This document shows positions 38,172 through 48,296 of a stretch of DNA of 50,163 bases, in pieces (position 1 is the first letter of the stretch; the number at the start of each line of letters is the position of its first letter). Below the pieces are notes generated by a model that was not told where the DNA came from, did not search any database, and worked only from the letters and a program-made list of their open reading frames with translations. Source of the stretch: a virus. The stretch is taken from positions 1 through 50,163 of IMG/VR virus record IMGVR_UViG_3300042731_004344; one strand, 5' to 3'. The position numbers and the translations under genes are program-made.

Positions 38172-39374
38172 ATGGCACGTTGGAGCCCGACAGTTCTGCC
38201 GTTTGCGATGGACCCCTACCGGGACCGGGAGGGCATCACCCGCTCGATCCAGGCGGAGATCCAGAGGAAACAGTGGGACCGGCGACAGACCGACATCGAG
38301 CGCAGGACGGACATCTACGCCGACGAGGCCGGACGCAGGGGCGTCGAGTGGGAGGCCGGGATGTACGACCGCTACGGATACCGTGGCGAGGGCGCACCGC
38401 CCGCTCCTCACACGCCGGACGAGTCGCAGGCGGGAGGGTCCGGCCAGGAGACGGCGGGCCTGCCCGGCGCACCGACGCCTGGGATGAACCCGATGCACCG
38501 GACGCCTGGGATCAACGGTGAGGCCCCGCTCGGGGCCGTGGGTCCAGGCGGAAACCCGATGCACCGCGAGCCGCAGTTTTCCCCGGGGGACGTGCGGAAC
38601 GAGCAGGTCATCGCGGAGCGCATCGCGCTTCTCGGCGGCGGGAGCATCGCGCCCATCGGTCAGCGTCCGCAGGAGCAGTACCAGGCGGGCCAGAGGCGCG
38701 AGATGGGCGGCATGTTGATGGACTACTACGGCCCGATGCTCGGACTCGATGAAAGCGCCCGCCCGATCATGGAGGAGACGGGCGGTATGCCCCCGGTCAT
38801 GAAACCGCATCAGACTGCGGGCTACGGAAGCGCCGAGGGAATGGCGGAGGACGCCTACGCCCTCAACCGCGTGGAACCGTCCGTGCTTTCTGCGCTCATT
38901 CGCGCCGGATCCGCCGAGGGTGGGGGCGGAATGACGGCGCAGCGGCAGAACGACATCCTCACCAATCAGTTCGCGGATTCCGTGAGCGCCTACATCCGCT
39001 CCGCTCGAGAGGCCGGCCAAGAGGTGTCCGTGGAGGACGCCTACTTCGCGGTGAAGATGAGCGATCCGGCTTTCGCGGGCGTCAACATCTCCTTGCCGGA
39101 GTTCTCGCGCCTATACCCGAACGTCTACACGGCGGGTGGATATGGCGCCATTTCTCCGTTCGAGACAGGCGAGGGCATGGCGGCGGATCCGATGATTACC
39201 GGGCTCGTGCTCGAGGCGCAGATGTCAGCCACCCCGGCGGCCACGATCGAGCGCATCCGCAACACGCACGGAGAAGCGATCGCCAATCAGGTCGCAACGC
39301 AGCTCGACATCATTCGCAGGGTGCAGCTGATGCAGAGGTTCGGAGCGGGTATGCCCTACACGTCCGAGTATTGA
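38172..39374 (+). CDS. Internal virion/ejection protein (400 aa)
   Basis: 400 residues starting at ATG 38172 after AGGAGG. It has a charged helical N-terminus (REGITRSIQAEIQRKQWDRR), a Pro/Gly-rich linker with a duplicated GMNPMHRTPG / GGNPMHREP unit (~105-135), and a helical Ala/Met-rich remainder (MITGLVLEAQMSATPAATIE). No enzyme motif. In the T7 order this is the place of gp15, the second ejection protein; assignment by order and composition only. Confidence 0.55.
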   Translation: MARWSPTVLPFAMDPYRDREGITRSIQAEIQRKQWDRRQTDIERRTDIYADEAGRRGVEWEAGMYDRYGYRGEGAPPAPHTPDESQAGGSGQETAGLPGAPTPGMNPMHRTPGINGEAPLGAVGPGGNPMHREPQFSPGDVRNEQVIAERIALLGGGSIAPIGQRPQEQYQAGQRREMGGMLMDYYGPMLGLDESARPIMEETGGMPPVMKPHQTAGYGSAEGMAEDAYALNRVEPSVLSALIRAGSAEGGGGMTAQRQNDILTNQFADSVSAYIRSAREAGQEVSVEDAYFAVKMSDPAFAGVNISLPEFSRLYPNVYTAGGYGAISPFETGEGMAADPMITGLVLEAQMSATPAATIERIRNTHGEAIANQVATQLDIIRRVQLMQRFGAGMPYTSEY

Positions 39375-39375
39375 T

Positions 39376-42300
39376 ATGGCGAACGGGCACGCGAGGGTAC
39401 TGCCACAGCAGGTGCCGCAAGGGAAGGACGACCCGCTAAAGCGGAAACTCGACCTACTCCTGCCCCCCGCCTACGATTCGCTGGACGCACTCATCGAGTC
39501 GAAACTCGCCCCGAGAGCTCCCGGCACTCCGCGCCCAGGGCAGGCGTACCCGAGCATCCCCAACCACTTCACTCGCTACCTCGAGGCGCCGTCGCGTCCG
39601 CCGATCCCGCCCCCGGTGGTCGAGGAGACGAAACCCGTCTCGCCGTACCTGTCACCCGACGCGCCCGAGTTCCGTCCCGGCACGCTTGACCAGGTGCAGA
39701 AGCAGATGGAGCAGGAGTGGGCAATCGACTCCCTGCGGAGCCAGCGCCCCGAGTGGGAGCGGTACATCGAAAAGCCGGGCCCGCCCCCGCTATCCGGCGC
39801 TCCGCCGTGGATGCGGATACAGCAGGACGAGTATCAGCGCAGCCCGTTCGACGTGGCGCGGGCCGGGATGCCGCAGGATGCAGCTCGCGTTCGGCCCATC
39901 ACACCTCGCGACATCATCGCCACGCTACCGGAGCCGCAGCAGATCGAAGCGATGGAGCAGCTCCGCCAGTTCGAGGAGTCCGGCGAACGGGACCCTATGA
40001 CGTGGCCCGAACGACTGCGGGCCACCAAAGGAATGACGCTCGCCACGCTGGCCGGCGCCTACGAGGGCGTCCTCAACGTCGGAGAGCTGATCGGCCGGAC
40101 GATGGGATCCAACGTGCCCGGCGTACAGCGCGGGACGGCCGTGCAGGTGGACCCCGACTACCTCGCGGCGCAGGCGCAGCAGATGGCCGAGAGCGTGGAG
40201 GAGTTCCGCGAAAAGGCATTTCCGGCAGAGGGGGCCGTCGGCTTTTTCGACGTGCTCGACGACCCGCGCCTGTTTCTCGATTGGGCGTTCCCGACAATGG
40301 CGCAGGGCCTCACCTCGAGCGGACTCATTCTAGGGGCGCTCGCGGCCGGTGGGCCAGCGGGGCTCGGCATGGCGTTCGCGTTCAACTACCCCGAGGCCGT
40401 GGGCGAGCTCGAGGCGGCAGGGGTGCCCCGAGAGGATGCCCTCAAGTGGGGCGCAGCTCTCAACCTGCCGATTGCGTTTTGGGACACGGTACTCCCAGGC
40501 ATGATCTTGCAGCAGGTCAAGACCAAGGGGATGTCGGAGGCCGCGGGGCAGCTTCTAATGGAGCGTGCTCGACGCGAGATGCGAAAAGGGGGTGTGCGCC
40601 GCACCGTGGAGGCGATGGGCCGTGCGGGGCTCGTGGAGGCCGGTACAGAGGGCTTGCTGCAGGAGGGCACCCTCATGTTCGGCGGCGACCTGGCGCGACA
40701 GCTCACGGGCGAGGAGCAGTACACGTTCGAGGAGTACATTCGCAGGATCGTCGAGGCGGGCGCGGCCGGGTTCCTGCCGGGTGCGATCATGGGGGGTGGC
40801 TCGAGCATCCGGCAGGACATCCCGCAGAGGAGTCTCGGCAACTGGACGCTCCGAGAGGCACGGGCGGGCGAGCTTGAGGTAAAGGGCGCGACCGGGGAGT
40901 TCGGAGAGAAGGGCGTCGAGCTGGCGAACCAGATGCGCGAGGAGCGCATCGACAAGGAGCTGGACGAGGCCCCGCAGACCGAGCGCGGCATCGACATCGG
41001 ACCACCCCAGGGGCAGGAGGACCGGCGCACCTACTCCACCAAGCAAGAGGAGCTGCGCGACCAGATCCTTTCCGGCACGGCCGGGTCGAAGCACAACCGG
41101 CTCATGGATTGGGTACAGACCGTCCGCGACCGCTATCCGCCCGACGCCCCCGGCGACCCGGCTTTCCGCTACGCGAACACGCTTGCTGGACAAGTGCTGG
41201 ACAACCGCACGGACGAGGAGATGATCCGTCCGTCGCAGTTCATGCAGGCGTTCCCCGGAAAGTTCGACACGCGACTCGAGGAGATTTCCCGCCTCGACGA
41301 AAGGCAGCAGGCGCCCGACACCGGGACGCAGCCGGCCACAGCGATTCCGCTCGACCCCGCCACGGACGCCCGCATGGAGGTCGAGGACCTTCAGCTGATG
41401 GAAGGGGCGCAGTACAAAAAGTACGGCAAGCAGGCGGCGGCCAAAGGGCTCGAGGGGGCGAAGGAGTGGAACGACGACCTGGCCGGAATCCTGCTCGTGT
41501 GGCGGGGACCTCCCGGCGAACAGTACGACAAGCCCGTGGTCATCAACGGCCACAATCGGTACGCCGCTGCCGTGCGGCTCAAAAGCGAGGGCAAGACGGT
41601 TCCCTCGCTCCGCGTCCGGTTCATCGAGGCCGAGACGCTCGGTGACGCCCGAGCCATAGGCGCACTCACGAACATCGCAGAGGGCCGAGGGACGGTGTGG
41701 GACGCGGCCGAGTTCTTCCGCGAGGGCGGGTACACGATCGACGACCTGCAGAAGAAGGGCCTCGCGCTCGGTGAGGAGAAGGTCAACCGTGGCTATGCCC
41801 TGTCCAAGCTGATCCCCGACATCTACAAGCTCGCGTTCGGTGGCAGCTCGGGGATGAACGAGGAGAAAGGCGTCATCATCGGGCAGGCGGACCTCAGTGA
41901 TGCGGAGCAACGCGGGCTCCTCAAGCACTTCCGCAAGAAGGGAACCCCGGCAAAGGACAAGCTCTCCAACCTCATCGCACTCGCCCAGGGCGAGGCGCAG
42001 GTGGTCGTCCAGGGTGGGCTGTTCGGGGAGGAGCATTTCGCGGAGTCGCTGCTCGAGGAGAAAGCGGACATCAAAACCGCTGTGGACAAGATGATCCGCG
42101 CCGATGCCGCGCTTTCGCGCAAGCTGCTGTCGGCCGCAGCAGCGGCTCGGGAAAAGGGCGCGGGGGAGATCAACGAGCTGCGCGCCGCAGAGATCGGACA
42201 GGAGGCGGCGGATCTTGAGCAGGCGTTCTACGTGGCGCAGCGCGAGGATCCGGTCATCCGCGACTACCTCGACAGCGCGGCCAGAATCGTAAAGGGCCAC

Positions 42301-45300
42301 AAAACCAAGAAGGAAAAGAACAATGCCATCCGACAACAAGCCAAGGAGCTTGTCAAACTCCTCGCTGAGTCCGAAAGCACGGCGGAAATCGGTAGAGCAG
42401 GTGGAGAAGCTGATCGAGGACGGGTGGCTCCAGAGGGAGAAGGACGGGTTTCCGAGTCTGAAGGAGAAACTGCCGTTCAAGAGGCGCAAGCGACTTACGC
42501 CCCCGAGGTAGTCACGCCGGAGAACGTAGAGATCGGGGAGGAGTGGGTCGTCGCGAAGAACCCGGCCTACGCCCACCGCGCTCTTGCTCCGGTGCGCGAG
42601 TCGTGGGTCGTGAAGCGGGTGAGTACCGGGGAGATCGTACAGGTCGGCAAGTACGGCGACATGGTGACGCTCGCGAGAGAGATGAAAGAGGGCCGTGGCC
42701 TCAAGCAGCTCGGTGAGGGTCCCGGCGAGGTCGTCGAGGCCGAGACGCCAGAGGTCATTCAGACCGTCATCGAGATCCGCAACGAGAAGCACGTACAGGA
42801 CGAGATCAAGCGAACGCGGATGCGCCTGCGGCAGTTCGAGAAGAAGATCAAGGACCGGGGCAGCTCGATCTTCCCAAACGAGATCGAGGGCGCGGCCGAC
42901 CTGGTGCAGCAGCGGGACGACCTGCGCGCCTACCTCGACCACCTGCACTCGATCCAGAACGAGTACCTCGCCGCCAGGCGCGAGGCGGCCGGCGAGCCAC
43001 CCATGATCCTCGTGGAGAAGCGGTACGACCCGGAGACGGGAAGGACCCACTACGCCAGCGCCCCCTCCCCGACGAAGCGGCGGGAGATGGTCGAGCAGGT
43101 GCTACAGGAGCGGGCCAAGCGGGCGGAAGAAAAGCGCAAGGAGGAGATGAAACCCGTCCGGCGCGCGAAGGTCGTCTACAGCGCACCGACCCCGTTCTAC
43201 AACCTGTCGATGAACCTCGACGAGTGGCTCGCTCGCCTCAAAGCCGTGCTGCCTCGCACCAAGGACGGAAAGAAAATCCGGCGAGTGGGCGCGGTGTTCC
43301 CAACAGGGGCGACCGGAGAGGAGCTGATTGACGAGGTGACGGGCCTCATGACGCACCTTGCACAGAACCCGATCCTCGTGGAGCAGGCCAACTCTGAGCA
43401 GGTCGAAAGACTGCGAGACTACCTGTCGCACCCGTGGTTCGGCGGCGAGACAAAGCCGGGGTCGGGCACCAAGCCCGTCGGTGAGAAAAAGGCGTACTAC
43501 CCCAACCGGCAGAAGGACAGCCGTGGCGAGCCGATCGACATGAGCCGACCGCTCACCCGCGACACCGAGCACAAGCAGCAGCCCGCGTACTATTACGAGA
43601 ACCCCATCACCGGGGCTCGGACGTATTTCTTCAAGGCGCAGTACCGCATAGACGCTGACAGGTCGGACCCGCTCACCGATGCGCTCAAGACGCTCAAGCG
43701 GTCGATCGAGAATCGCGGCACGGAGCTGTTCCTCGTGAAAGAGGGCCGCAAGGCGTTCGAGGGCACCACGAAGATTCCGCCAGCCGAGGACACCGGGGAC
43801 GTGGTGGAGCTGTCCCCCGACCAGGGCGACATGTTCGAGGAGGAGGAGGGCGAGGACGTCCGGCTCGGAGCGGCGCAGCAGGAGTTGCAGCTCGACGAGA
43901 ACAGCACGCAGGCGATCCTCGCACGACAGCGGCAGATCATCTCCAACTACTACGGCCCGTGGAAAGCGGGAGAGGCCAGCGAGCGACAGCTCACACACCT
44001 CTACACCGCGATGAAAATGATCGTCGCGTACAACGCCGACAATCAGTCCGCGTGGGGGTTCACGCTCGCGGATCTCAACAAGCTGGACGCCCACTTCGGC
44101 ACGATGCGGTGGCAGGGGGTGAAGGAACCGAAGGTCACACCCATCGACGGACTTGCCCAGGCCGATGCGTTCGATTGGCTCGGAGGCGGGGGCGTTGGTC
44201 GCATCGACTACATGGCGTCTGAGACGATGCCTGGCGCCGGCCAGCGCAACGACGACCCCGCGCTCACCCGCAAGTACGAGGAGATGCTCGAGGAGCGCGG
44301 ACTCGCGTGGATGCGCCGCAAGGAAAAGATCCCGAGCACCCGCGATGCGATCCGGCAGGTGGGGCGGGCGCTCATGACGCCGGTATCGACCGGGCGCACC
44401 AGCATGGGGCGTGCGTTCGGGCAGTTCCTCACGCACTTCCGCTCCATTCGTACCAAGTGGGCCTACGACATGGAGACGGTCGGCCACGAGGTCGGCCACG
44501 CTCTCATGCAGCTCGTGTGGCGGGAGCAGGCGTACACCGACAGCGGAAAGCTCTCGAACCGGATCCTGCAGCCGTGGGACTACGAGCTCGCCGTGTTTGG
44601 AGAGGACCTCGCCAACTGGCAGGAGGCGGAGGACCTGCCGCAGCGCCTCGAGTGGTTCGCGGAGTTCGTCCGCAGGTGGATCAGCACCCCGACGGCAATC
44701 GTGGAGAAGAAAAACGGCACCAAGGCCGCGGTGCAGGATCTCGACATCGCCAACTTCATCGAGGAGACGCTCAAGGAGAGCGAGCCGGGTGTCCTCGAGG
44801 CCATTGACTACGCCCGGTTCGTCTACAAGCACTGGCGCAATCAGACGCCGGAAGCGCGGATGCTGTCGCAGTTCATGCTCCACCGCGAGGTGCAGAAGGA
44901 CCGCGCCTGGGCGTGGGTCATGGTCCCCCCGCTCGTTCGCGTAAAGCGTGCGTGGATCGACCTTCACGTTCCGTTCGACACGGTGGTAAAGACGTACAAC
45001 CCCGGCCTCAACATCACCGACCGCAGCATCCCGCTGGACGAGAACCCCGCCATGCTCATTCGGCTGCTCGGGGGAGCCGCGGCGGCGGGTGACGCCGCGT
45101 GGATGTACGGGATGGAGGACGCGGAGACAGGACTGCGAACGAGCGAGGGGCCAGAGCAGATCCTCATGCGGGCGTTCGAGCAGATGCAGCAGATGGGGTA
45201 CGCGAACCAGGAGGCGTTCCATCTGCTGACGGCGTTCGGCGCATCGCTGCGGACCCGAGAGCGCGGCAACGTCAACCTCGAGAGAGCGAAGCAATACGCC

Positions 45301-47955
45301 GAGAAGCTCGCGGAGCAGCACCAGGAGCCCAACCGATTCATCGTGCGAGAGTCGGAGACGGAGCCCGGCGCCTACAACGTCTACGATCTCAAGAGCGAAA
45401 AGGCCGTCGGGCGACCGTTCAAGCAGTACGTGCTCGGCATGGCACTGTCGGACGCGGACGCCGTGATCGCCAACGCGAAGCAGGCCGGATACCACGACGT
45501 GTTCATGGAGGCCATGGAGGGCCTGTATGCGTTTGCGAACGCGCGGCTCGACTGGCTCGTGCAGATGGGAGTGCTCACGCAGGAGACGGCGGACACGGTG
45601 AAGGAAGGGTCCCGCTACTACGTTCCGTTCGTCCCGGTGATCGAGAAGCTCGACCAGCGCCGGGCCGAGTACCAGAGAGCACACCCGCGCCACGAGATCG
45701 CCAAGCCCCCGAGCGCCCCGCGCCGGATGAAAGCGCCGGGGTCCGCGACGGTCAAGCGCAACTGGATCGACCAGCTCTACATCGACACGCAGTACCTCAC
45801 GCTGCTCGGGTTCCGGCACCGTGCGTTGCAGTCCCTCTACAATCTCGTTCAGAGGCACAGGGGGACGGGCGTGTTCATGGAGCCGATTGCCAAGCCGGTG
45901 AAGGTGAACACGGCCACGGTCAAGCAGATGCTCGACCGGCTCGAGACGATCGCGGACACCGAGATGGTGGATTACATGCGGGAGAACCTCGGGAAAGATG
46001 CTCTCGAGGAGGTTCTCATGCTGTTCGCCCCCGGCGATTACATGAACAACATTGACACGGTGCGGGTCCGCGACCCCGACACGGGCGACTACAAGTGGCT
46101 CCAAGTGAACGACCCGGAGCTGCTCGGGGCGCTCCTGGGCGTGGAAACGCAATCCTCGCCCGCGCTCAAGGCCGTGACCATGACCGGCATCGCCAAAGCG
46201 CTCCGCCTGGGTGCGACCCTCTCCCCGGGATTCTCCCTGTACCGCAACCCCGGCCGTGACGCGATCCAGGCGTGGATCATGTCGGAGTGGGGGATCAAGC
46301 TCGGCTACGACCACGTTCGAGCCGTGTACCACATGCTCGGCCGCGACGAGCTGTACGAGAAGTTCCTGTCGTCGGGCGCGGCGTTCAGCTCGCTTCTCGA
46401 TTTCGACCAGAAGGGCATCGCCCGCAAGATCGAAAAGGCGCAGTCCTCCAAGATCCGCAACGTCGTCGGCAACGTGGTCGAGGCGGCCAAGCTGCTCGGT
46501 ACGTGGACCGAGAACATGAACCGTTTTGCGGAATACGAGCGTGCCTACGAGCAGCTCAGGGCCGACGGGTTCGGTGAGATGGAGGCGCGGACCCGCGCTG
46601 CCTACGCGGCCCGCGACATCACCGTGGATTTCTGGCGGCACGGATACCAGACGGCAGCGATCCGGCAGATGGTCGCGTTCTGGAACGCCAACCTGCAGGG
46701 GTACGACAAGCTCATTCGCACGTTCCGAGAGAACAAGGCGAGGTTCCTGTGGCGGACGTTCCAGGGGATCACCGTGCCGTCGCTGATGCTCATGGCCGTC
46801 AACTACGACGACGACGACTACTGGAAGCTCCCACAGTGGCTCCGTGATTTCTACTGGCTCGTGCCCATCGACCCCGGCGCTCTCCTGGGCGGTGCGGCCG
46901 GCGCCCTCACCGGAAACCCCGCAGCGATCGGCCTGGGCATAGCGGCCGGGCACACGGTGTGGGAGAACATGTTTGCGGACGAGCTGGCACCGGACGATGC
47001 GCCAGGGCAAGGGACTCGCGGGCGCGACCTCGCTCCCGTGGTCGAACGGAATGGAAAGTTCTGGATCAAGTTCCCCAAACCCTTCCTGCTCGGGCAGCTT
47101 TTCGGTACGAGCGTGGAGCGGGCTGTCGCCTACGGCGTCAAGCAGGACGGCGACATGCTCGGCCACCTGCGCGAGCTGTTTTTCAACGAGGTGACGTCAC
47201 TCGTGCCGTTCCCTACGGGGTGGCGCGGGCTCATCGAGATCATGCTGCCGCGCGGCTACGATTTCTTCCGGCGCCGCGACCTGATGGGCGAGGAGATGGC
47301 CGGCACCGATCGCTGGATGCAGTACACGGAGGGCACGTCGGAGCTTGCTAAGCTCGGCGGGCGACTCACCCGCGACCTTCGCATCGGCGGGGAGCAGGGG
47401 CTCTCCCCCGTGAAGATCGACCACCTCATGTACGCCTACTTCGGGACGCTAATGCGGGACGCTACCAAGCTCACCGACCTGGCGATCAACCTTACGGGTC
47501 GAGCTGCGGAGGCCACGGGGATCGTAGAGAAGGGGTGGGGCGGCACCGTACAGGCGGGTCGCGCGGATTGGGAGCTGGCCCCGCTCGTTGGCGACCTGTT
47601 CCAGAGGTGGCCGTACCAGGCGTCGTATCACGTCGATCAGATTTACAAGCTGTGGGACGAGGCGGATCGTAGATACAGGTCACACAGTCGGCAGTTCAGC
47701 CAGGACGTGCTGCTGCGGAACGGCGGAGCGAACGCTCGGGCGTACCTCGCGGCCCACCCCGGCATGTTCGGGGACTACTCGGAGATCGCGGCGGCATACG
47801 CGCAGCTCTCGCTTCTCAACATGCGGATACGAGCGGCACAGAAGGATCCGAGGTTGTCGGACAAGGAGCGCGACCTGAGAATCGCGTCACTGTGGGAGGA
47901 AAGGAATCGCGTGGCAAACCGCGCGCTCACGAGGTGGAACCGGAGGCGGGATTGA
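39376..47955 (+). CDS. Giant polyvalent internal virion protein (2859 aa)
   Basis: 2859 residues, by far the largest gene. In order: a Pro-rich start (1-130); a hydrophobic Ala/Gly region (about 290-470, SGLILGALAAGGPAGLGMAF); a DdrB/ParB-like nuclease-fold segment (about 640-830) with VVINGHNRYAAAVRLKSEG (N724-R728) and ALTNIAEGRGTVWDAAEFFR; coiled-coil linkers; a zinc-protease motif ETVGHEVGHALMQLVW (HEVGH at 1704-1708); long helical stretches; and a C-terminal LPD38-like region (about 2380-2480, RDITVDFWRHGYQTAAIRQM) followed by a Gly/Ala-rich hydrophobic stretch near 2500. Such multi-domain 'polyvalent proteins' are injected with the DNA and protect or prepare the host. It occupies the T7 gp16 position. 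Residues ~985-1045 form a linker overprinted by another frame. Confidence 0.8.
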   Translation: MANGHARVLPQQVPQGKDDPLKRKLDLLLPPAYDSLDALIESKLAPRAPGTPRPGQAYPSIPNHFTRYLEAPSRPPIPPPVVEETKPVSPYLSPDAPEFRPGTLDQVQKQMEQEWAIDSLRSQRPEWERYIEKPGPPPLSGAPPWMRIQQDEYQRSPFDVARAGMPQDAARVRPITPRDIIATLPEPQQIEAMEQLRQFEESGERDPMTWPERLRATKGMTLATLAGAYEGVLNVGELIGRTMGSNVPGVQRGTAVQVDPDYLAAQAQQMAESVEEFREKAFPAEGAVGFFDVLDDPRLFLDWAFPTMAQGLTSSGLILGALAAGGPAGLGMAFAFNYPEAVGELEAAGVPREDALKWGAALNLPIAFWDTVLPGMILQQVKTKGMSEAAGQLLMERARREMRKGGVRRTVEAMGRAGLVEAGTEGLLQEGTLMFGGDLARQLTGEEQYTFEEYIRRIVEAGAAGFLPGAIMGGGSSIRQDIPQRSLGNWTLREARAGELEVKGATGEFGEKGVELANQMREERIDKELDEAPQTERGIDIGPPQGQEDRRTYSTKQEELRDQILSGTAGSKHNRLMDWVQTVRDRYPPDAPGDPAFRYANTLAGQVLDNRTDEEMIRPSQFMQAFPGKFDTRLEEISRLDERQQAPDTGTQPATAIPLDPATDARMEVEDLQLMEGAQYKKYGKQAAAKGLEGAKEWNDDLAGILLVWRGPPGEQYDKPVVINGHNRYAAAVRLKSEGKTVPSLRVRFIEAETLGDARAIGALTNIAEGRGTVWDAAEFFREGGYTIDDLQKKGLALGEEKVNRGYALSKLIPDIYKLAFGGSSGMNEEKGVIIGQADLSDAEQRGLLKHFRKKGTPAKDKLSNLIALAQGEAQVVVQGGLFGEEHFAESLLEEKADIKTAVDKMIRADAALSRKLLSAAAAAREKGAGEINELRAAEIGQEAADLEQAFYVAQREDPVIRDYLDSAARIVKGHKTKKEKNNAIRQQAKELVKLLAESESTAEIGRAGGEADRGRVAPEGEGRVSESEGETAVQEAQATYAPEVVTPENVEIGEEWVVAKNPAYAHRALAPVRESWVVKRVSTGEIVQVGKYGDMVTLAREMKEGRGLKQLGEGPGEVVEAETPEVIQTVIEIRNEKHVQDEIKRTRMRLRQFEKKIKDRGSSIFPNEIEGAADLVQQRDDLRAYLDHLHSIQNEYLAARREAAGEPPMILVEKRYDPETGRTHYASAPSPTKRREMVEQVLQERAKRAEEKRKEEMKPVRRAKVVYSAPTPFYNLSMNLDEWLARLKAVLPRTKDGKKIRRVGAVFPTGATGEELIDEVTGLMTHLAQNPILVEQANSEQVERLRDYLSHPWFGGETKPGSGTKPVGEKKAYYPNRQKDSRGEPIDMSRPLTRDTEHKQQPAYYYENPITGARTYFFKAQYRIDADRSDPLTDALKTLKRSIENRGTELFLVKEGRKAFEGTTKIPPAEDTGDVVELSPDQGDMFEEEEGEDVRLGAAQQELQLDENSTQAILARQRQIISNYYGPWKAGEASERQLTHLYTAMKMIVAYNADNQSAWGFTLADLNKLDAHFGTMRWQGVKEPKVTPIDGLAQADAFDWLGGGGVGRIDYMASETMPGAGQRNDDPALTRKYEEMLEERGLAWMRRKEKIPSTRDAIRQVGRALMTPVSTGRTSMGRAFGQFLTHFRSIRTKWAYDMETVGHEVGHALMQLVWREQAYTDSGKLSNRILQPWDYELAVFGEDLANWQEAEDLPQRLEWFAEFVRRWISTPTAIVEKKNGTKAAVQDLDIANFIEETLKESEPGVLEAIDYARFVYKHWRNQTPEARMLSQFMLHREVQKDRAWAWVMVPPLVRVKRAWIDLHVPFDTVVKTYNPGLNITDRSIPLDENPAMLIRLLGGAAAAGDAAWMYGMEDAETGLRTSEGPEQILMRAFEQMQQMGYANQEAFHLLTAFGASLRTRERGNVNLERAKQYAEKLAEQHQEPNRFIVRESETEPGAYNVYDLKSEKAVGRPFKQYVLGMALSDADAVIANAKQAGYHDVFMEAMEGLYAFANARLDWLVQMGVLTQETADTVKEGSRYYVPFVPVIEKLDQRRAEYQRAHPRHEIAKPPSAPRRMKAPGSATVKRNWIDQLYIDTQYLTLLGFRHRALQSLYNLVQRHRGTGVFMEPIAKPVKVNTATVKQMLDRLETIADTEMVDYMRENLGKDALEEVLMLFAPGDYMNNIDTVRVRDPDTGDYKWLQVNDPELLGALLGVETQSSPALKAVTMTGIAKALRLGATLSPGFSLYRNPGRDAIQAWIMSEWGIKLGYDHVRAVYHMLGRDELYEKFLSSGAAFSSLLDFDQKGIARKIEKAQSSKIRNVVGNVVEAAKLLGTWTENMNRFAEYERAYEQLRADGFGEMEARTRAAYAARDITVDFWRHGYQTAAIRQMVAFWNANLQGYDKLIRTFRENKARFLWRTFQGITVPSLMLMAVNYDDDDYWKLPQWLRDFYWLVPIDPGALLGGAAGALTGNPAAIGLGIAAGHTVWENMFADELAPDDAPGQGTRGRDLAPVVERNGKFWIKFPKPFLLGQLFGTSVERAVAYGVKQDGDMLGHLRELFFNEVTSLVPFPTGWRGLIEIMLPRGYDFFRRRDLMGEEMAGTDRWMQYTEGTSELAKLGGRLTRDLRIGGEQGLSPVKIDHLMYAYFGTLMRDATKLTDLAINLTGRAAEATGIVEKGWGGTVQAGRADWELAPLVGDLFQRWPYQASYHVDQIYKLWDEADRRYRSHSRQFSQDVLLRNGGANARAYLAAHPGMFGDYSEIAAAYAQLSLLNMRIRAAQKDPRLSDKERDLRIASLWEERNRVANRALTRWNRRRD
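42323..42511 (+). CDS. Candidate overprinted gene inside the giant protein gene (62 aa)
   Basis: A +1-frame reading frame with ATG 42323 preceded by AAGGAAAAGAACA, a good ribosome-binding site, ending TAG 42511. Its codons are mostly G/C-ending as in true genes of this genome, whereas the codons of the giant gene over the same stretch are unusually A/T-ending and encode a low-complexity linker (EGEGRVSESEGETAVQEAQA). The 62-residue product is basic with a helix (KSVEQVEKLIEDGWLQREKD) and a Lys/Arg-rich end (LKEKLPFKRRKRLTPPR). No family recognised. Both frames are open throughout. Confidence 0.45.
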   Translation: MPSDNKPRSLSNSSLSPKARRKSVEQVEKLIEDGWLQREKDGFPSLKEKLPFKRRKRLTPPR

Positions 47956-48296
47956 CATACACGGGGCCGGAGCGGAGGTCCGAGGGGCAGCGCGTTGTCA
48001 TCAACGCGGTGAAGAACGGGGCGCAGGCCGACGTGGAGGAGCTGCTCGCCATCGTCCGCAAAGTGGCGCGGTGGCTGAAGGTCGTCGGCATCGTCGTGTC
48101 GCTTGGGTTTATCGGCGGGGTGTTCACGGCCGGGGCCTGGTACTTCAAGGTCAACGACCACATCGAGCGGGACGAGGTTGGCGATACAGCACAGGACGAG
48201 CTGATTCACACTTTGTCCGAAAAGCAGGCGCGGACGCTCGGGGTACTAGAGGGCATGGACCGCAGGCTTGAGCTGCTAGAGGAGCGAAACGAATGA
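47952..48296 (+). CDS. Membrane protein with coiled-coil tail (114 aa), TTG start
   Basis: The start is inferred at TTG 47952. It overlaps the giant gene's stop (TTGA) with GGAGG five bases upstream; there is no ATG before the conserved-looking YTGPERRSEGQR. The 114 residues comprise a basic N-terminus, an amphipathic helix, one transmembrane span (VVGIVVSLGFIGGVFTAGAW) and a C-terminal coiled coil (EKQARTLGVLEGMDRRLELL). This could be a second holin, a spanin-like protein or a membrane-binding accessory of ejection. It is coupled by ATGA to the next gene. Confidence 0.6.
   Translation: MTYTGPERRSEGQRVVINAVKNGAQADVEELLAIVRKVARWLKVVGIVVSLGFIGGVFTAGAWYFKVNDHIERDEVGDTAQDELIHTLSEKQARTLGVLEGMDRRLELLEERNE

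Noticed and set aside
39717-40877. Long alternative-frame readings inside the giant gene (e.g. 386 codons from 39717)
   Set aside because: Arg/Gly/Ala-rich shadows expected from the G/C third-position bias of the main frame; unlike 42323-42511 the main-frame codons here are normal.
43102-47166. 1354-codon minus-strand reading opposite the giant gene
   Set aside because: Antisense shadow produced by strong codon bias; Leu/Val/His/Arg-rich with no recognisable motif.
47952-47990. TTGACATAC at the end of the giant gene as a promoter
   Set aside because: The downstream spacer is very GC-rich with no -10 box; the TTGA is better explained as a coupled start/stop.
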